A stretch of 64,000 nt of DNA from positions 1-64,000 of the forward strand of contig CANESI010000009.1 in the NCBI GenBank assembly GCA_947441065.1. Reading direction: 5' to 3'. Source of the DNA: Caulobacteraceae bacterium (GTDB lineage Bacteria; Pseudomonadota; Alphaproteobacteria; Caulobacterales; Caulobacteraceae). Numbering within the stretch: the stretch's first letter is position 1; every line of letters starts with the position of its first letter. A program made the translations under genes and the position numbers. The notes below the pieces were generated by a model. It worked only from the letters and a program-made list of their open reading frames with translations. It ran no database searches and was not told the DNA's origin. Of this stretch, positions 16,321 through 25,766 are shown piece by piece.

Positions 16321-17409
16321 GTGGTTGAGGTGGTGCGTTACGGTATTGTGGGTACCGGGCTGATGGCTCGTGAGCATATCCGCAATCTGGCCATTACACC
16401 CGGCGCTGTCGTCACGGCCCTTGCCGATCCGGTTGCGCAGTCCCTCAATATGGCGCGGGACGTTTTGGGTGCGGGCGGCGAGACGGTTTCATGCTTCGCC
16501 GATAGTGCATCCTTGGCCAAGAGCGGCTTGGTCGATGCCGTGATCGTCGCCAGCCCAAACTACACCCACCGCAAGGTGCTCGAGCCCCTGTTTGATGCAA
16601 GCCTCGCCATCCTGTGCGAAAAGCCGCTGGCGACGGCTTTGGACGATGCCCGCTGGGTGGTAGAGCGCGCCGCGCAATCGTCGGCCCCGTTCTGGACGGC
16701 GATGGAATATCGCTACATGCCGCCGATGGTCGAGTATGTGAACCAGATCCATAGCGGCAAGGTCGGACGGCTGCAGATGTTGTCGATCCGCGAACATCGC
16801 TTCCCCTTCCTGCCCAAGGTCGGCGATTGGAACCGATTTAACCGTAATACGGGCGGGACCATGGTGGAGAAGTGCTGCCACTTCTTTGACCTGATGCGCC
16901 TGATCGTGGGGTCCGAGGCCGTGCGCGTCTATTGCTCTGGCGCGATGGACGTCAACCACAAGGACGAACGCTATAATGGCGAGACGCCCGACATTATCGA
17001 CAATAGCTTCACGACCGTCGATTTCGCCAACGGGGTTCGCGCTATGTTGGACCTGTCGATGTTCGCCGATGGGGCCGAGAACCAAGAAGAGGTGACGGCT
17101 GTGGGCGACAAGGCCCGGCTGGATCTATTCATCCCGGAAGGTGCCTTGGTCTATGCGCCTCGGGTTGGGTTCCGGAATCCGAAAAATGTCTCGCGCGAGA
17201 TCGTTGAGACCGACGAAACCGCCCTCAAGGCCGGTAGCCACCATGGCTCGACCTTCTATGAACATCAGAAATTCAACGCCGCTGTTCGTGGCGTTGGGCC
17301 GGTCGAGGTGACCGCCCAAGACGGCTATTTGGCCGTTGCCATCGGCGCAGCCGCAGAGATCAGTGCGCGTGAGAAAAGATCCGTAGAGATGGCAGAGCTT
17401 GGCCTCTAG
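16321..17409 (+). CDS. Gfo/Idh/MocA-family oxidoreductase
   Basis: This NAD(P)-dependent dehydrogenase acts on sugars, inositols or related cyclic polyols. The Rossmann motif is GIVGTGLMAREHIRN, followed by DAVIVASPNYTHRKV and the family signature CEKPLATALDDARW at about 95-110; GGTMVEKCCHFFDLMRLIVG carries the substrate-binding His. The GTG at 16321 is preferred over the GTG at 16270 because AAGGGGCGG stands just upstream and the Rossmann strand then starts about eight residues in. It is 50 bases upstream of the TonB receptor, and these together with the MFS, VOC, PhyH and epimerase genes look like one unit. Confidence 0.87.
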   Translation: MVEVVRYGIVGTGLMAREHIRNLAITPGAVVTALADPVAQSLNMARDVLGAGGETVSCFADSASLAKSGLVDAVIVASPNYTHRKVLEPLFDASLAILCEKPLATALDDARWVVERAAQSSAPFWTAMEYRYMPPMVEYVNQIHSGKVGRLQMLSIREHRFPFLPKVGDWNRFNRNTGGTMVEKCCHFFDLMRLIVGSEAVRVYCSGAMDVNHKDERYNGETPDIIDNSFTTVDFANGVRAMLDLSMFADGAENQEEVTAVGDKARLDLFIPEGALVYAPRVGFRNPKNVSREIVETDETALKAGSHHGSTFYEHQKFNAAVRGVGPVEVTAQDGYLAVAIGAAAEISAREKRSVEMAELGL

Positions 17410-17458
17410 CCCCATAAAAAACTGAATTGAAACAAACGGAAGACAAGGGGAACCACAA

Positions 17459-19756
17459 ATGTCCGTAAAGACGACCAACAGCATCCTGCTGAAAAACACA
17501 TCGCGCGGCGCTTTCGTCGCGGCGCTCTTGGCCAGCTCAAGCCTTGCTGGCGCGGCTATGGCCCAGACCGCAGCGGCCTCGACCGACACCAACGCAGGCA
17601 ATCAGCTTGAAGAGGTGGTTGTCACCGCCCGCCTGCGTAACGAGTCGCTGCAGACCACGCCGGTCGCGGTCAGCGTCGTCAGCGGCGCTCTGGTTCGCCA
17701 AGAAAACCGTAATAATATTGTCGATCTGGTGGCCCTGATCCCCAGTGTCGAGACCCGCACCTCACCCTCGAACAAGGACGCCTCGCTGCTGATCCGTGGT
17801 CTGGGCACCATCACCACCTCGCCCGGCGCTGAGCCGACCGTCTCGACCGTCGTCGACGGCGTGGTTCTGGCCCGTCCAGGTCAGATGGTCACCGACATTG
17901 TCGATCTGGACCGGGTCGAGGTGCTGCGCGGCCCGCAAGGCACTCTGTTCGGTAAGAACGCCTCGGCCGGCGTGATCAATATCATCACCGCCAATCCAAC
18001 CCCTGAGACCAGCGCCCACATTGAAGGCGCCTACTATCAGGGCAACGAATATCGCATTTCGGGCGCGGTGAACGGCGAGATTGTTAAGGGCATCCTCAGC
18101 GGCCGACTGGCTGGCGTGACCAGCGGTTACGAAGGCAATGTCGACAACATCTTCAATGGCACCAAGAACAATGGCTATAAGAGCCAAGGCTTCCGCGGCA
18201 AGCTCCTGTTCACCCCAACCGAGAACTTTAGCGTTCTGGCGGGGGTCGACTATACAGATTCCAATTTGAAATCGACCGGCGCCATCTATGTCGCCACCTA
18301 CAATATCGGCTATCCGAGCGGCGTTCGGACCAACAGCGTCAACCTGCCAAAGATCTTGGCCGCTCAAGGGCTGACCGCTTCGATGGACAATACCGACGTG
18401 TCGCTCAACTCGCCTTCGAGCGTTTTGGACATGAATTCGGGTGCCTTTGTTCAGGCGAACTACACGCTGGGCGGTTTTGATCTGACCTCGATTACGGCCT
18501 TCCGCTATTGGCGCAATGTCCAGCGCGGCGATCTGGATGGCTATTCGAAGCTGACCAGCCTCACGCCAACCCAGCAGGTCGACCTCGGCCATGTTTGGAC
18601 CAAGCAATATACCCAAGAGTTCCGCTTGAGCTCTCCGAAGGGCAAGTTCCTCGACTATGTCGTGGGTCTCTATTTCATGCACGCCCCGGACAAGGAAGAC
18701 TATCGCCGCGACACGACGCAGCTGTTGGCCAATGGTTCAACCGTTGCCAACTATGGCTATAACCAGTTCGGCGCCACACCGACCCACCAGTCCGTCTTTG
18801 GTGAAGCCAACCTGAACTTCACCGAGCGCTTCCGTGCGCTCGTGGGTGCGCGCCTCGTTGACGACAAGTTGCGCTTCTACTCGTCGCGCTACTCGACATC
18901 GCCAACGCCGGTTCCGGGTATCAACCCCTCGTTCGTGGGTGAGGGCTCAGCCCATGTGAAAGACTATGCTGGCCGCGTGGGTCTGCAATATGACGTCAAT
19001 GACAGCACCCATGCCTATGTCACCTATTCGCGCGGCTATAAGGGCCCAGCCTTCAACGTCTTCTTCAATCAGACGGCCCTGCAGACCAACACCCTGAACC
19101 AAGAAACCTCCAAGGCCTTCGAAGCCGGTCTCAAGTCGCGGCTGTTCGACCGCCGCCTTCAGTTCAACGTCGCTGTGTTTAATGATGATGTGTCCAACTA
19201 TCAGGCCAACCAGCCCGATATCGTTGCAGGCGCGATCATCACGCGCTTGATCAATGCGGGTGATGTCTCGACCAAGGGCATTGAAATTGATGCCGTGGCT
19301 AAGTTTATCGACAATCTTACCCTGTCGGTTGACTACACCCACCTCGATGCTCGGATCGAGAAGTTCAACTGTCCGCCAAACGCCGCCGCAAGCTGCCAGG
19401 TCAATGGCAAGACCCTGCCCTTGGCACCAAAGGACAAGGTCTCGGCGCGGGCGCAATATGTGGCCTATCAGTCCGACCGCATGTCTGTGGATCTGAACAC
19501 CAACTATACTTGGCAGTCAGAGCAGCAAAACAGCATCACCCAAACGCCTGACACGATCTCGCCAAGCTATGGCGTCTGGAACGCGTCGGTGGCCTTGACC
19601 GACACTGTGAGCGATTGGTCCGCGCGCTTGGTGGTCCGCAACATCTTGGATCAGCAATATCGCACCTTCATCTCTCAGGCGAACGGCGGTCTGATCGGGC
19701 AGGTACCGCGCGACTTCAACCGTTACTTCGGCCTTATTCTGCGTAAGAACTTCTAG
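17459..19756 (+). CDS. TonB-dependent outer-membrane receptor of the catabolic cluster
   Basis: This 765-residue receptor starts with a signal peptide (FVAALLASSSLAGAAMAQ), a TonB-box-like LEEVVVTARLRNESLQ, a plug (IVDLVALIPSVETR, DRVEVLRGPQGTLFGKNASAG) and a 22-strand-type barrel that ends in FGLILRKNF with the terminal Phe. AAGGGGAACCACAA provides the ribosome site. It probably imports the cluster's substrate across the outer membrane, ahead of the MFS transporter at 19877. A strong hairpin after the stop may leave it the most abundant product of the unit. Confidence 0.93.
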   Translation: MSVKTTNSILLKNTSRGAFVAALLASSSLAGAAMAQTAAASTDTNAGNQLEEVVVTARLRNESLQTTPVAVSVVSGALVRQENRNNIVDLVALIPSVETRTSPSNKDASLLIRGLGTITTSPGAEPTVSTVVDGVVLARPGQMVTDIVDLDRVEVLRGPQGTLFGKNASAGVINIITANPTPETSAHIEGAYYQGNEYRISGAVNGEIVKGILSGRLAGVTSGYEGNVDNIFNGTKNNGYKSQGFRGKLLFTPTENFSVLAGVDYTDSNLKSTGAIYVATYNIGYPSGVRTNSVNLPKILAAQGLTASMDNTDVSLNSPSSVLDMNSGAFVQANYTLGGFDLTSITAFRYWRNVQRGDLDGYSKLTSLTPTQQVDLGHVWTKQYTQEFRLSSPKGKFLDYVVGLYFMHAPDKEDYRRDTTQLLANGSTVANYGYNQFGATPTHQSVFGEANLNFTERFRALVGARLVDDKLRFYSSRYSTSPTPVPGINPSFVGEGSAHVKDYAGRVGLQYDVNDSTHAYVTYSRGYKGPAFNVFFNQTALQTNTLNQETSKAFEAGLKSRLFDRRLQFNVAVFNDDVSNYQANQPDIVAGAIITRLINAGDVSTKGIEIDAVAKFIDNLTLSVDYTHLDARIEKFNCPPNAAASCQVNGKTLPLAPKDKVSARAQYVAYQSDRMSVDLNTNYTWQSEQQNSITQTPDTISPSYGVWNASVALTDTVSDWSARLVVRNILDQQYRTFISQANGGLIGQVPRDFNRYFGLILRKNF

Positions 19757-19768
19757 TCTTAGCCCAGG

Positions 19769-19796
19769 GGGTCGATGGCTTAACCGCCATCGACCC
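19769..19796 (+). terminator. Perfect 11-bp stem-loop terminator after the TonB receptor
   Basis: GGGTCGATGGC and GCCATCGACCC pair exactly across a six-base loop, followed by TTT. The stem is strong but the T-run is short, so partial read-through into the MFS gene is possible. Confidence 0.75.
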
Positions 19797-19876
19797 TTTG
19801 CGCTTGAACCGCCATATTATAAGTTGAGGTTTCCACTGTTAACCTCAAACCTCCAGCGAACTTCAGGGGTCGTCGC

Positions 19877-21127
19877 ATGAAATCGTCAATGTGGACTCCT
19901 CGCACGAGACTGATCGTCTTTATGCTGATCACGGCCAGTTTGCTGAACAGCGCTGATCGTCAGATTGTCTCCATCCTCAAGCCGATGCTGCAGGAAGACT
20001 TGAACTGGACCGACGCGGACTATGGCCATCTGGCGGCCGTATTCCAGTTTTCGGCTGCCATTGCCTTGCTGGGTACCGGCTGGCTGGTCGACCGGATCGG
20101 CTGGCGCCGCGCCAATCCCTTGGGCGTGGGCAGTTGGAGCATCGCTGCCATTATTCACTCCTTTGCGCGGACCATGGGGGAGTTCACCCTCGCCCGCGCC
20201 ACGCTCGGGGCCACAGAGGCCATGGGCACACCGACCAATATCAAGACCATCGCTGCGGTGTTCCGCAATGAGGACCGCTCGCTCGCGCTTGGGACCATGA
20301 GTGCGATTGGCGGCATTGCCGGTGCGATTCTGATCCCTCTGATGATCCCTTGGCTCGCGCTCAAATTTGGTTGGGCCAATACCTTTGTGGTGATGGGCGC
20401 ACTTGGACTGATTTGGGTCGCGGCCTGGTACGCGCTTGCCCCGGGCAAGGGCTCTGAACATGCTGCCCATGTGAACCCGACCGCGGCAGATCGTGTGCGT
20501 TGGCGTGACGTTCTCAGCACCAAGGGCACCTGGGCCGTCGCAGGCGGCAAGGTCATGTCAGACATGATCTATTGGTTCCTCCTGTTCTGGATGCCGGACC
20601 TGTTCAACAAGATCTTTGGTCTCAGCCTTGCGCAATATGCCGTGCCCCTCGCGATCATCCATTGCTGCGGCGCCTTCGGATCCCTGTTTGGCGGCTGGTT
20701 ACCCCGGCAGTTGATGGCCCGGGGTATGACCTTAAACGCCGCACGTAAGGGCTCGCTCTTGCTGGCCGCCTTGCTGGTGACGCCGATCTTCTTTGTGTCG
20801 TCTGTGCCGAGCTATTGGGTGGCCACCGCTATTCTGGGCCTCGCCCTCGGAGCCCATCAGGTCTTTTCGGTCAATATCTTCTCGCTCGCCACAGATGTGA
20901 CGCCGTCGCGTCAGGTCGGCACGGTGATCGGTATCGGCGCCTTTTGCGGCAATATGGCCGGGACAGCCATCCTCCAGGCGACGGGCATGATCCTGACCGC
21001 AGGCATTGGGTACGGCCCGCTTTTGGCGCTTGCTTCTGTGTCCTATCTGCTTGGCTTTGGTTGGGTTCACCTGCTGATGCCCAAGATCGTCGCCGTTGCG
21101 CCAGACCCGGAACTGTTAGAGCCCTGA
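19877..21127 (+). CDS. MFS transporter (ACS / hexuronate-type)
   Basis: This 416-residue transporter has 12 predicted membrane helices, the signature NSADRQIVSILKPMLQEDLNWTDADYGHLAAVFQ of the anion:cation symporter (ExuT-like) group, and GWLVDRIGWRRANPLGV as loop 2-3. Members import hexuronates, galactonate and other organic anions with protons. Located between the TonB receptor and the VOC/PhyH genes, it probably carries the cluster substrate or its product over the inner membrane. Confidence 0.9.
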   Translation: MKSSMWTPRTRLIVFMLITASLLNSADRQIVSILKPMLQEDLNWTDADYGHLAAVFQFSAAIALLGTGWLVDRIGWRRANPLGVGSWSIAAIIHSFARTMGEFTLARATLGATEAMGTPTNIKTIAAVFRNEDRSLALGTMSAIGGIAGAILIPLMIPWLALKFGWANTFVVMGALGLIWVAAWYALAPGKGSEHAAHVNPTAADRVRWRDVLSTKGTWAVAGGKVMSDMIYWFLLFWMPDLFNKIFGLSLAQYAVPLAIIHCCGAFGSLFGGWLPRQLMARGMTLNAARKGSLLLAALLVTPIFFVSSVPSYWVATAILGLALGAHQVFSVNIFSLATDVTPSRQVGTVIGIGAFCGNMAGTAILQATGMILTAGIGYGPLLALASVSYLLGFGWVHLLMPKIVAVAPDPELLEP

Positions 21128-21137
21128 GCCTGTGTCC

Positions 21138-21554
21138 ATGACCGAAATCGACCATATTGTCCTGCTGGTCCGCGACATTGATGAGGCCATTGAGACCTGG
21201 GAAAGGCTTGGATTTAAGCTCAGCTACCGCGTCCATCTGGACGATGTGGGCTTGGCGCAAGCCTTCTTCATTCTGGCGGATGGAACCTTCATCGAGTTGA
21301 TCGCCCCCACGGTCCAAGACAATATCTATGCTGAGATGCTGCGCCAAAAGGGCGAGGGACTTCGTCTCCTGTCCTTTAGGGTCGATGATCTGGATGAGGC
21401 CGTTGCCGACCTCTTGCAGAAGGGGGTTACTCTGCGCGGCGTCGGTACTCCGCGCGTCTTTGTTGAACCGGAATCGGCCAGCGGTATGCTGATCCAACTT
21501 TGGCCAAAAGATCGCCCCCATCGCTGGCGCGACACGCTCGAACAGACGGCATAA
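21138..21554 (+). CDS. VOC-superfamily (glyoxalase/dioxygenase-fold) protein
   Basis: The single-domain VOC protein of about 138 residues has two beta-alpha-beta-beta-beta modules: IDHIVLLVRDIDEAIETWERLGF with the first metal-ligand His, and the second with FIELIAP carrying a Glu. Such proteins are lyases, isomerases or dioxygenases. The track starts at GTG 21132; ATG 21138 gives a more usual N-terminus (MTEIDHIV). It is nine bases after the MFS stop and in the same operon. The reaction is unknown. Confidence 0.8.
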   Translation: MTEIDHIVLLVRDIDEAIETWERLGFKLSYRVHLDDVGLAQAFFILADGTFIELIAPTVQDNIYAEMLRQKGEGLRLLSFRVDDLDEAVADLLQKGVTLRGVGTPRVFVEPESASGMLIQLWPKDRPHRWRDTLEQTA

Positions 21555-21577
21555 TCGACAGGATGTGAGGAACGACG

Positions 21578-22600
21578 GTGAAATATCATCTTTCTGATCA
21601 AGAGCGTGAGACAGGGATCATTCCCTCTGAGACCTTGAAGGCTATTGCCGAGGCGGTGCGCACGACCGGCTATGCGGTGGTCGGCAATGTCGTGTCGAAG
21701 GAGACCATCGACCTCCTGACGGGCTCTGTCCTCGAAGATGTTGAGCGGGTGCGCGCGACGGGAAAGAAGACGCGGCACGAGGAAAATACCGGAGAAGGCC
21801 ATCTGCAACTCGGTTTGCGGCGCTATGGTCCCTATGTCCGGGCTGATCTGGTTGCCAATCCGGTGATTGAGGCGGTCGTGGCGGCCGTCCTTGGCGAGGG
21901 CGCTTGGCTCGGCTTCTATAATGGCAATGTCAATTGCCCGGGCAGCACCTATCAGCCGCTGCATTTTGACCGCCCCTATTCATGGAAGACGCCTGAGGAT
22001 GCGCAGCGCGATGGTCAAAGCTGGCCGCCGCCGACCACGACCTTGAGCTGCTCCATCGCCCTTGAAGAAATTACCGAGGCCAATGGGGCGACCGAAATCT
22101 ATCCTCGAAGCCACCTAGAAACCGAAGCGGTCAACTGGACGCAAAACCGGGTCGAGCCCTATCCCGACCTGATTGAAAAATGGAGCCCGCCCGCGCGGAT
22201 GCCCATTCCACAGGGCGGCGTTTGCTTCCGCGACCCGCGTATGTGGCACCGGGGCGTGCCCAATCCAGCCAGCAAGCCGCGCGCCATGATCGCGGCCACC
22301 TATCATGCGGGTCGCTGCAAGCACTGGCGCGGCATCTATATCCAAGATCTCGATCCGCAGACGCTCGAACAGTGTGCGGCAGACCCAACCTTGCGTTTGA
22401 TGGATGACCGTACCCTCGGCGATGGGCGTCTGGTCTTTCAGTCCGATGTGCGGGGCGTCTTTGAGTCCGCCCCCAGCCGCTTTGGCATCAATCGTAATGT
22501 TCGGTTCATCGACGCGCCAGAGCGGGTCAATCATTTCCAAGACTCCCATGAATTGGGCGGTGCTCGCGTGGTTATGGGCGAGATCTCGCCGGAAGGATGA
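21578..22600 (+). CDS. Phytanoyl-CoA dioxygenase (PhyH)-like Fe(II)/2-oxoglutarate oxygenase
   Basis: This 340-residue oxygenase has the iron-binding facial triad: H-x-D in PLHFDRPYSW at about 130 and the distal His in MWHRGVPNPASKPRAMI, where the Arg should hold 2-oxoglutarate. EANGATEIYPRSH matches the PhyH motif 'NG-x-h-x-h-h-P-G-S-H'. It would hydroxylate a small-molecule substrate, oxidising 2-oxoglutarate to succinate. The start is a GTG with GTGAGGAACGAC upstream. Its stop overlaps the next gene (ATGA), so the two are coupled. Confidence 0.87.
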   Translation: MKYHLSDQERETGIIPSETLKAIAEAVRTTGYAVVGNVVSKETIDLLTGSVLEDVERVRATGKKTRHEENTGEGHLQLGLRRYGPYVRADLVANPVIEAVVAAVLGEGAWLGFYNGNVNCPGSTYQPLHFDRPYSWKTPEDAQRDGQSWPPPTTTLSCSIALEEITEANGATEIYPRSHLETEAVNWTQNRVEPYPDLIEKWSPPARMPIPQGGVCFRDPRMWHRGVPNPASKPRAMIAATYHAGRCKHWRGIYIQDLDPQTLEQCAADPTLRLMDDRTLGDGRLVFQSDVRGVFESAPSRFGINRNVRFIDAPERVNHFQDSHELGGARVVMGEISPEG

Positions 22601-23583
22601 CGACCATGCGGGTGCTCTTTATCGGCGGAACAGGCGAAATCTCTTTCGCCTGCGTTGAGGCGGCCAAAAGGGCAGGCCACGCGGTCACCCTGTTCAATCG
22701 CGGCAAGGCCTTTGACGCGGCCCGTTTGGGCGTTGAGCAGTGGGTGGGTGATTTTGCCGATGACGCGTCCTATGCGGCGTTGGCGCAGGGCGGGTTTGAT
22801 GTGGTTTGCCAGTTTCTCGCCTTTGATACAAAGGCGGTAGAGCGGGACATCCAGACCTTTGGCGGCCAGTGTGGACAGTACATCTTCATCTCGACGGCCT
22901 CTGCCTATCAAAAGCCCAGCCAAACGGCACGGATCACGGAAGAGACCCCTCTCGACAATCCCTTCTGGGCCTATAGCCGTAGCAAGGCCGATTGCGAGGC
23001 GCGGCTGTTAGAGGCCCACCTTGCGGGGCATCTGCCGGTGACGCTGGTACGTCCCAGTCACACCTATCGCACCCGCATCCCCAGCGTCGTGATTACGGGC
23101 GATCATCTGGTCTGGCGCCTGATGCTGGGCAAGCCGGTGATCGTGCCTGGCGATGGCGAGTCCCTATGGACCGTGACCCATTCAGAGGACTTTGCCCGCG
23201 CCTTTATCCAGCTGTTTGGTCACGATCAAGCCTTGGGGCAGGCCTTTCACATTACCGACGATATAGGCCATAGCTGGAACCGGCTCCTTCGCGCTGCGGC
23301 CCATCAGGTGGGTACAAGCATCGATATCCGCCCTGTGCTCACCAAAACCTTGCTCACCTATGATCCCAATTGGGAAGGCCCGCTGCTCGGTGACAAGTCC
23401 AACAGTAAGATCTTCGATAATCGCAAGATCGCGGATCTGACCGGAGGCTGGCAGTGCGAAATCTCGCTCGAGCAGGGGATCTCCAAGACCTGGCCCCGCG
23501 TGGCTGAGCGCTTGAACAACGGCTTTGCGCCTGACCCAAAGCTCGACGCCCTGATAGACCAGATCATAGCCGAACAGTCTTGA
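22597..23583 (+). CDS. NAD-dependent epimerase/dehydratase (extended SDR)
   Basis: This 328-residue atypical extended SDR has the Rossmann motif FIGGTGEISFACVEAAKRAGH (G-G-x-G-x-I) and VTLFNRGK, placing it near the CSP41/mRNA-binding-like SDR group. The usual Y-x3-K active site may be AYQKPSQ or AYSRSKADCEARL; the latter (Y-S-R-S-K) fits best at about 126. It should act on a nucleotide-sugar or polyol and closes the operon. The gene is convergent with the following MFS gene. Confidence 0.83.
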   Translation: MTTMRVLFIGGTGEISFACVEAAKRAGHAVTLFNRGKAFDAARLGVEQWVGDFADDASYAALAQGGFDVVCQFLAFDTKAVERDIQTFGGQCGQYIFISTASAYQKPSQTARITEETPLDNPFWAYSRSKADCEARLLEAHLAGHLPVTLVRPSHTYRTRIPSVVITGDHLVWRLMLGKPVIVPGDGESLWTVTHSEDFARAFIQLFGHDQALGQAFHITDDIGHSWNRLLRAAAHQVGTSIDIRPVLTKTLLTYDPNWEGPLLGDKSNSKIFDNRKIADLTGGWQCEISLEQGISKTWPRVAERLNNGFAPDPKLDALIDQIIAEQS

Positions 23584-23624
23584 GCCCTTTGCGCCATGCT
23601 TAAACGGTCCTTACAGACCTCACT

Positions 23625-24986
23625 CTATTTGGCGGCCGGCGCGGGATCGTTCGCCCCGACAATCTGCCGGAACTCGGACCTCGCGGCCCAGAGGGCAAGA
23701 AGGCCAATGGGCAGCATCATGAGGGTCAGTATGCCGATGGCCACACCAATCTTGGCCGGATCCTTGAGCCAATAGTCACTGATCATGGCCACGCCCGTGG
23801 GGCCGATGGTGAAGGCGACCACATTGCCGATCAGGAAATAGAGGGCCATGGCGCGTGCGCGCAGCTGGTTTGGCGCGATCGCTTGGATGCTGACCGCGGG
23901 CAGGCCTTGGGCCAAGCCAAAGCCGAAGGATAGGGCCGCGATACAGCCCATGGCCGCCCAGCCATTGGGCATGAAGGGGGCCATGACCGCAAAGGGCAGC
24001 CCAATCAAAGCGCCCCCGATAGATATGGCAAGCGCCGCATCCTTTCGTCCAGCCGCGATCCATCGATCTGAGGCCCATCCGCCCAGAAAGATCCCAGAGG
24101 TGTTGAAGATCAACAGGACCACGCCATAGACTGCGCCCACAGTGGAGATGTTCCAGTCATAGGCCCGCACCATGAAGGCGGGCGTCCAGGTCAGATAGGC
24201 GGCGATGGGTACGCCGATGATCGAATAGCCCATGGCCAGCAGCAGGAAAATCCGCCCGCGCTCGCGCATGAAGCGGCCAAAGCCGTCTGAGACAGTCGCA
24301 TCGGCCTTGGCCAGCTCTTGGCGCTGAGGCTCACGCAAGGCCCAGACCGCGATGGCGAGCACAGGTCCGGGCAGACTGACCAGCAAGAAGGCCAGCTGCC
24401 AGGTCCGCAATTCACCCAAGATCGGCAAGACCACCGGCGGTGCGGTTGAGGCCCAGCCAATCACGGCCCCGCCAATGATCAGGGCCAGACCCACCCCCGC
24501 CACCGCGCCCATGGCATAGATGCTCAGAGCCCGAGCGCGCTTTTCGGTTGGGAAGCTGTCGGCAATCATCGAGAAGGCTGCGGGTGACAGGCCAGCTTCC
24601 CCGACCCCCACGCCGATGCGGGCGAGAAACAGCATGCCAAAACTCTTGGCCATCCCGCAAGCGGCGGTCATTGCGCTCCAGAACAGGACGCTGACCAAGA
24701 TCAGTTTGCGTCGCGACCCACGGTCTGCCAGCCAGCCCAAGGGTATCCCCATCAAGGTATAGAACAGGGTAAAGGCGAGACCGCTCAGCAAGCTAAACTG
24801 TGTGTCGGTGATCTCCAGATCGCGCTGGATCGGCTCAACCAGTAGCGTCAGGATCTGCCGATCAATGAAGGCGACGGCGTAGGCCGCGAGTAGAACGAAG
24901 ACGGTGGCCCAAGCCCTCGTACTCGAGGGCCAGGCAGGCGCAACCTTCTGCCCTTGGGTCTCGAGCATCTCGCTGGTTTGGGTCAT
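23625..24986 (-). CDS. MFS transporter (spinster-like)
   Basis: This 453-residue, 12-helix transporter starts with AVAFIDRQILTLLVEPIQRDLEITDTQFSLLSG, the typical helix 1 of the Spinster (Spns)/ACS-like bacterial MFS proteins that flank catabolic clusters in Caulobacterales and sphingomonads, and has loop 2-3 GWLADRGSRRKLI. The cargo is unknown. It is transcribed toward the epimerase gene and is the right edge of the cluster. Confidence 0.88.
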   Translation of the reverse strand: MTQTSEMLETQGQKVAPAWPSSTRAWATVFVLLAAYAVAFIDRQILTLLVEPIQRDLEITDTQFSLLSGLAFTLFYTLMGIPLGWLADRGSRRKLILVSVLFWSAMTAACGMAKSFGMLFLARIGVGVGEAGLSPAAFSMIADSFPTEKRARALSIYAMGAVAGVGLALIIGGAVIGWASTAPPVVLPILGELRTWQLAFLLVSLPGPVLAIAVWALREPQRQELAKADATVSDGFGRFMRERGRIFLLLAMGYSIIGVPIAAYLTWTPAFMVRAYDWNISTVGAVYGVVLLIFNTSGIFLGGWASDRWIAAGRKDAALAISIGGALIGLPFAVMAPFMPNGWAAMGCIAALSFGFGLAQGLPAVSIQAIAPNQLRARAMALYFLIGNVVAFTIGPTGVAMISDYWLKDPAKIGVAIGILTLMMLPIGLLALWAARSEFRQIVGANDPAPAAK

Positions 24987-25350
24987 GATTTACGCCGCCC
25001 TCTTGTGTCTAGCCCCTATTCCTTTCATCCCCACTATTATTATGCAAGTGCGCAAATCGCGATTTGGTATATGTGCCAATCTCGCTCGCAACCCACATAA
25101 CACTGAGGCGGATTGCCGCAGCCTACGACGTTCGAAAGGGGGCAATTTGGGCAATTTCAGGCCTTTTTGGCCTCAAAATCGCACCCTCGACCATCCGGTT
25201 CAATTTTAAGAAGAATTAAAACTTACCCAAACACGCATGACGTTCCGGGGAAATTTCATTAGTACCCTAACGTCGTATTTAGGGCTAAGTTTTGGCCTAT
25301 CGGTAGGTTAACGCGATGATTCAGAACGAAGACTACCGCTAGAGGCTGCC
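24987..25350. other. Intergenic region between divergent MFS and XRE genes
   Basis: This 364-base gap contains no gene. It holds the promoters of two diverging genes. A short hairpin AGGCC-TTTTT-GGCCT (25159-25173) and a tandem GGGCAATTT pair lie in it; both are too weak to name. The 25200-25340 part is AT-rich, with ATTAAAACTT and TTAGGGCTAAG, and probably carries the XRE promoter. Confidence 0.4.
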
Positions 25351-25764
25351 ATGAATGTCGACCACGTTTCAAACCCATTAGATATCGCACTCGGCGCACG
25401 TATCCGCGTGCGTCGCAAATCCTTGGGCCTGTCTCAGGATGATTTGGCCGTGCAGGTCGGTCTTACCTTCCAACAGATTCAGAAATATGAACGCGGTGCA
25501 AACCGAGTCAGCTTCTCGCGTCTGGTCGAAATTGCCCGCACATTAAAGTGCCGTGTGCAGGACCTGATCGGGGATTTGGATGTCGAGGGTGAAGTGTCTG
25601 ATCAGGTGGCGGCTGAGGCTGTGCAGTTGAAAGAGACCGGGGCCTTGGAATTGATCCGAGCCTATAGCGCGATCCGCTCTGCGGGTCGCCGACGGATCGT
25701 TGTCAGCCTTGCTCAAACCCTGTCCAAAGAAGATGAGCCTGAGGTCTTGGTCCCTGCGCTTTGA
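25351..25764 (+). CDS. XRE-family helix-turn-helix regulator
   Basis: This 137-residue regulator has an N-terminal HTH (LGARIRVRRKSLGLSQDDLAVQVGLTFQQIQKYERGANRVS, about residues 11-60) and an acidic helical C-terminus ending in IRSAGRRRIVVSLAQTL. It belongs to a group conserved in Caulobacterales and Rhizobiales, where paralogues influence the cell cycle or motility. Targets are not evident here; the serine hydrolase and pyridoxal kinase genes are convergent with it. Confidence 0.88.
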   Translation: MNVDHVSNPLDIALGARIRVRRKSLGLSQDDLAVQVGLTFQQIQKYERGANRVSFSRLVEIARTLKCRVQDLIGDLDVEGEVSDQVAAEAVQLKETGALELIRAYSAIRSAGRRRIVVSLAQTLSKEDEPEVLVPAL

Positions 25765-25766
25765 GC

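Noticed and set aside
17762-18682. 306-residue minus-strand ORF
   Set aside because: Antisense to the TonB receptor at 17459, with no coding features of its own.
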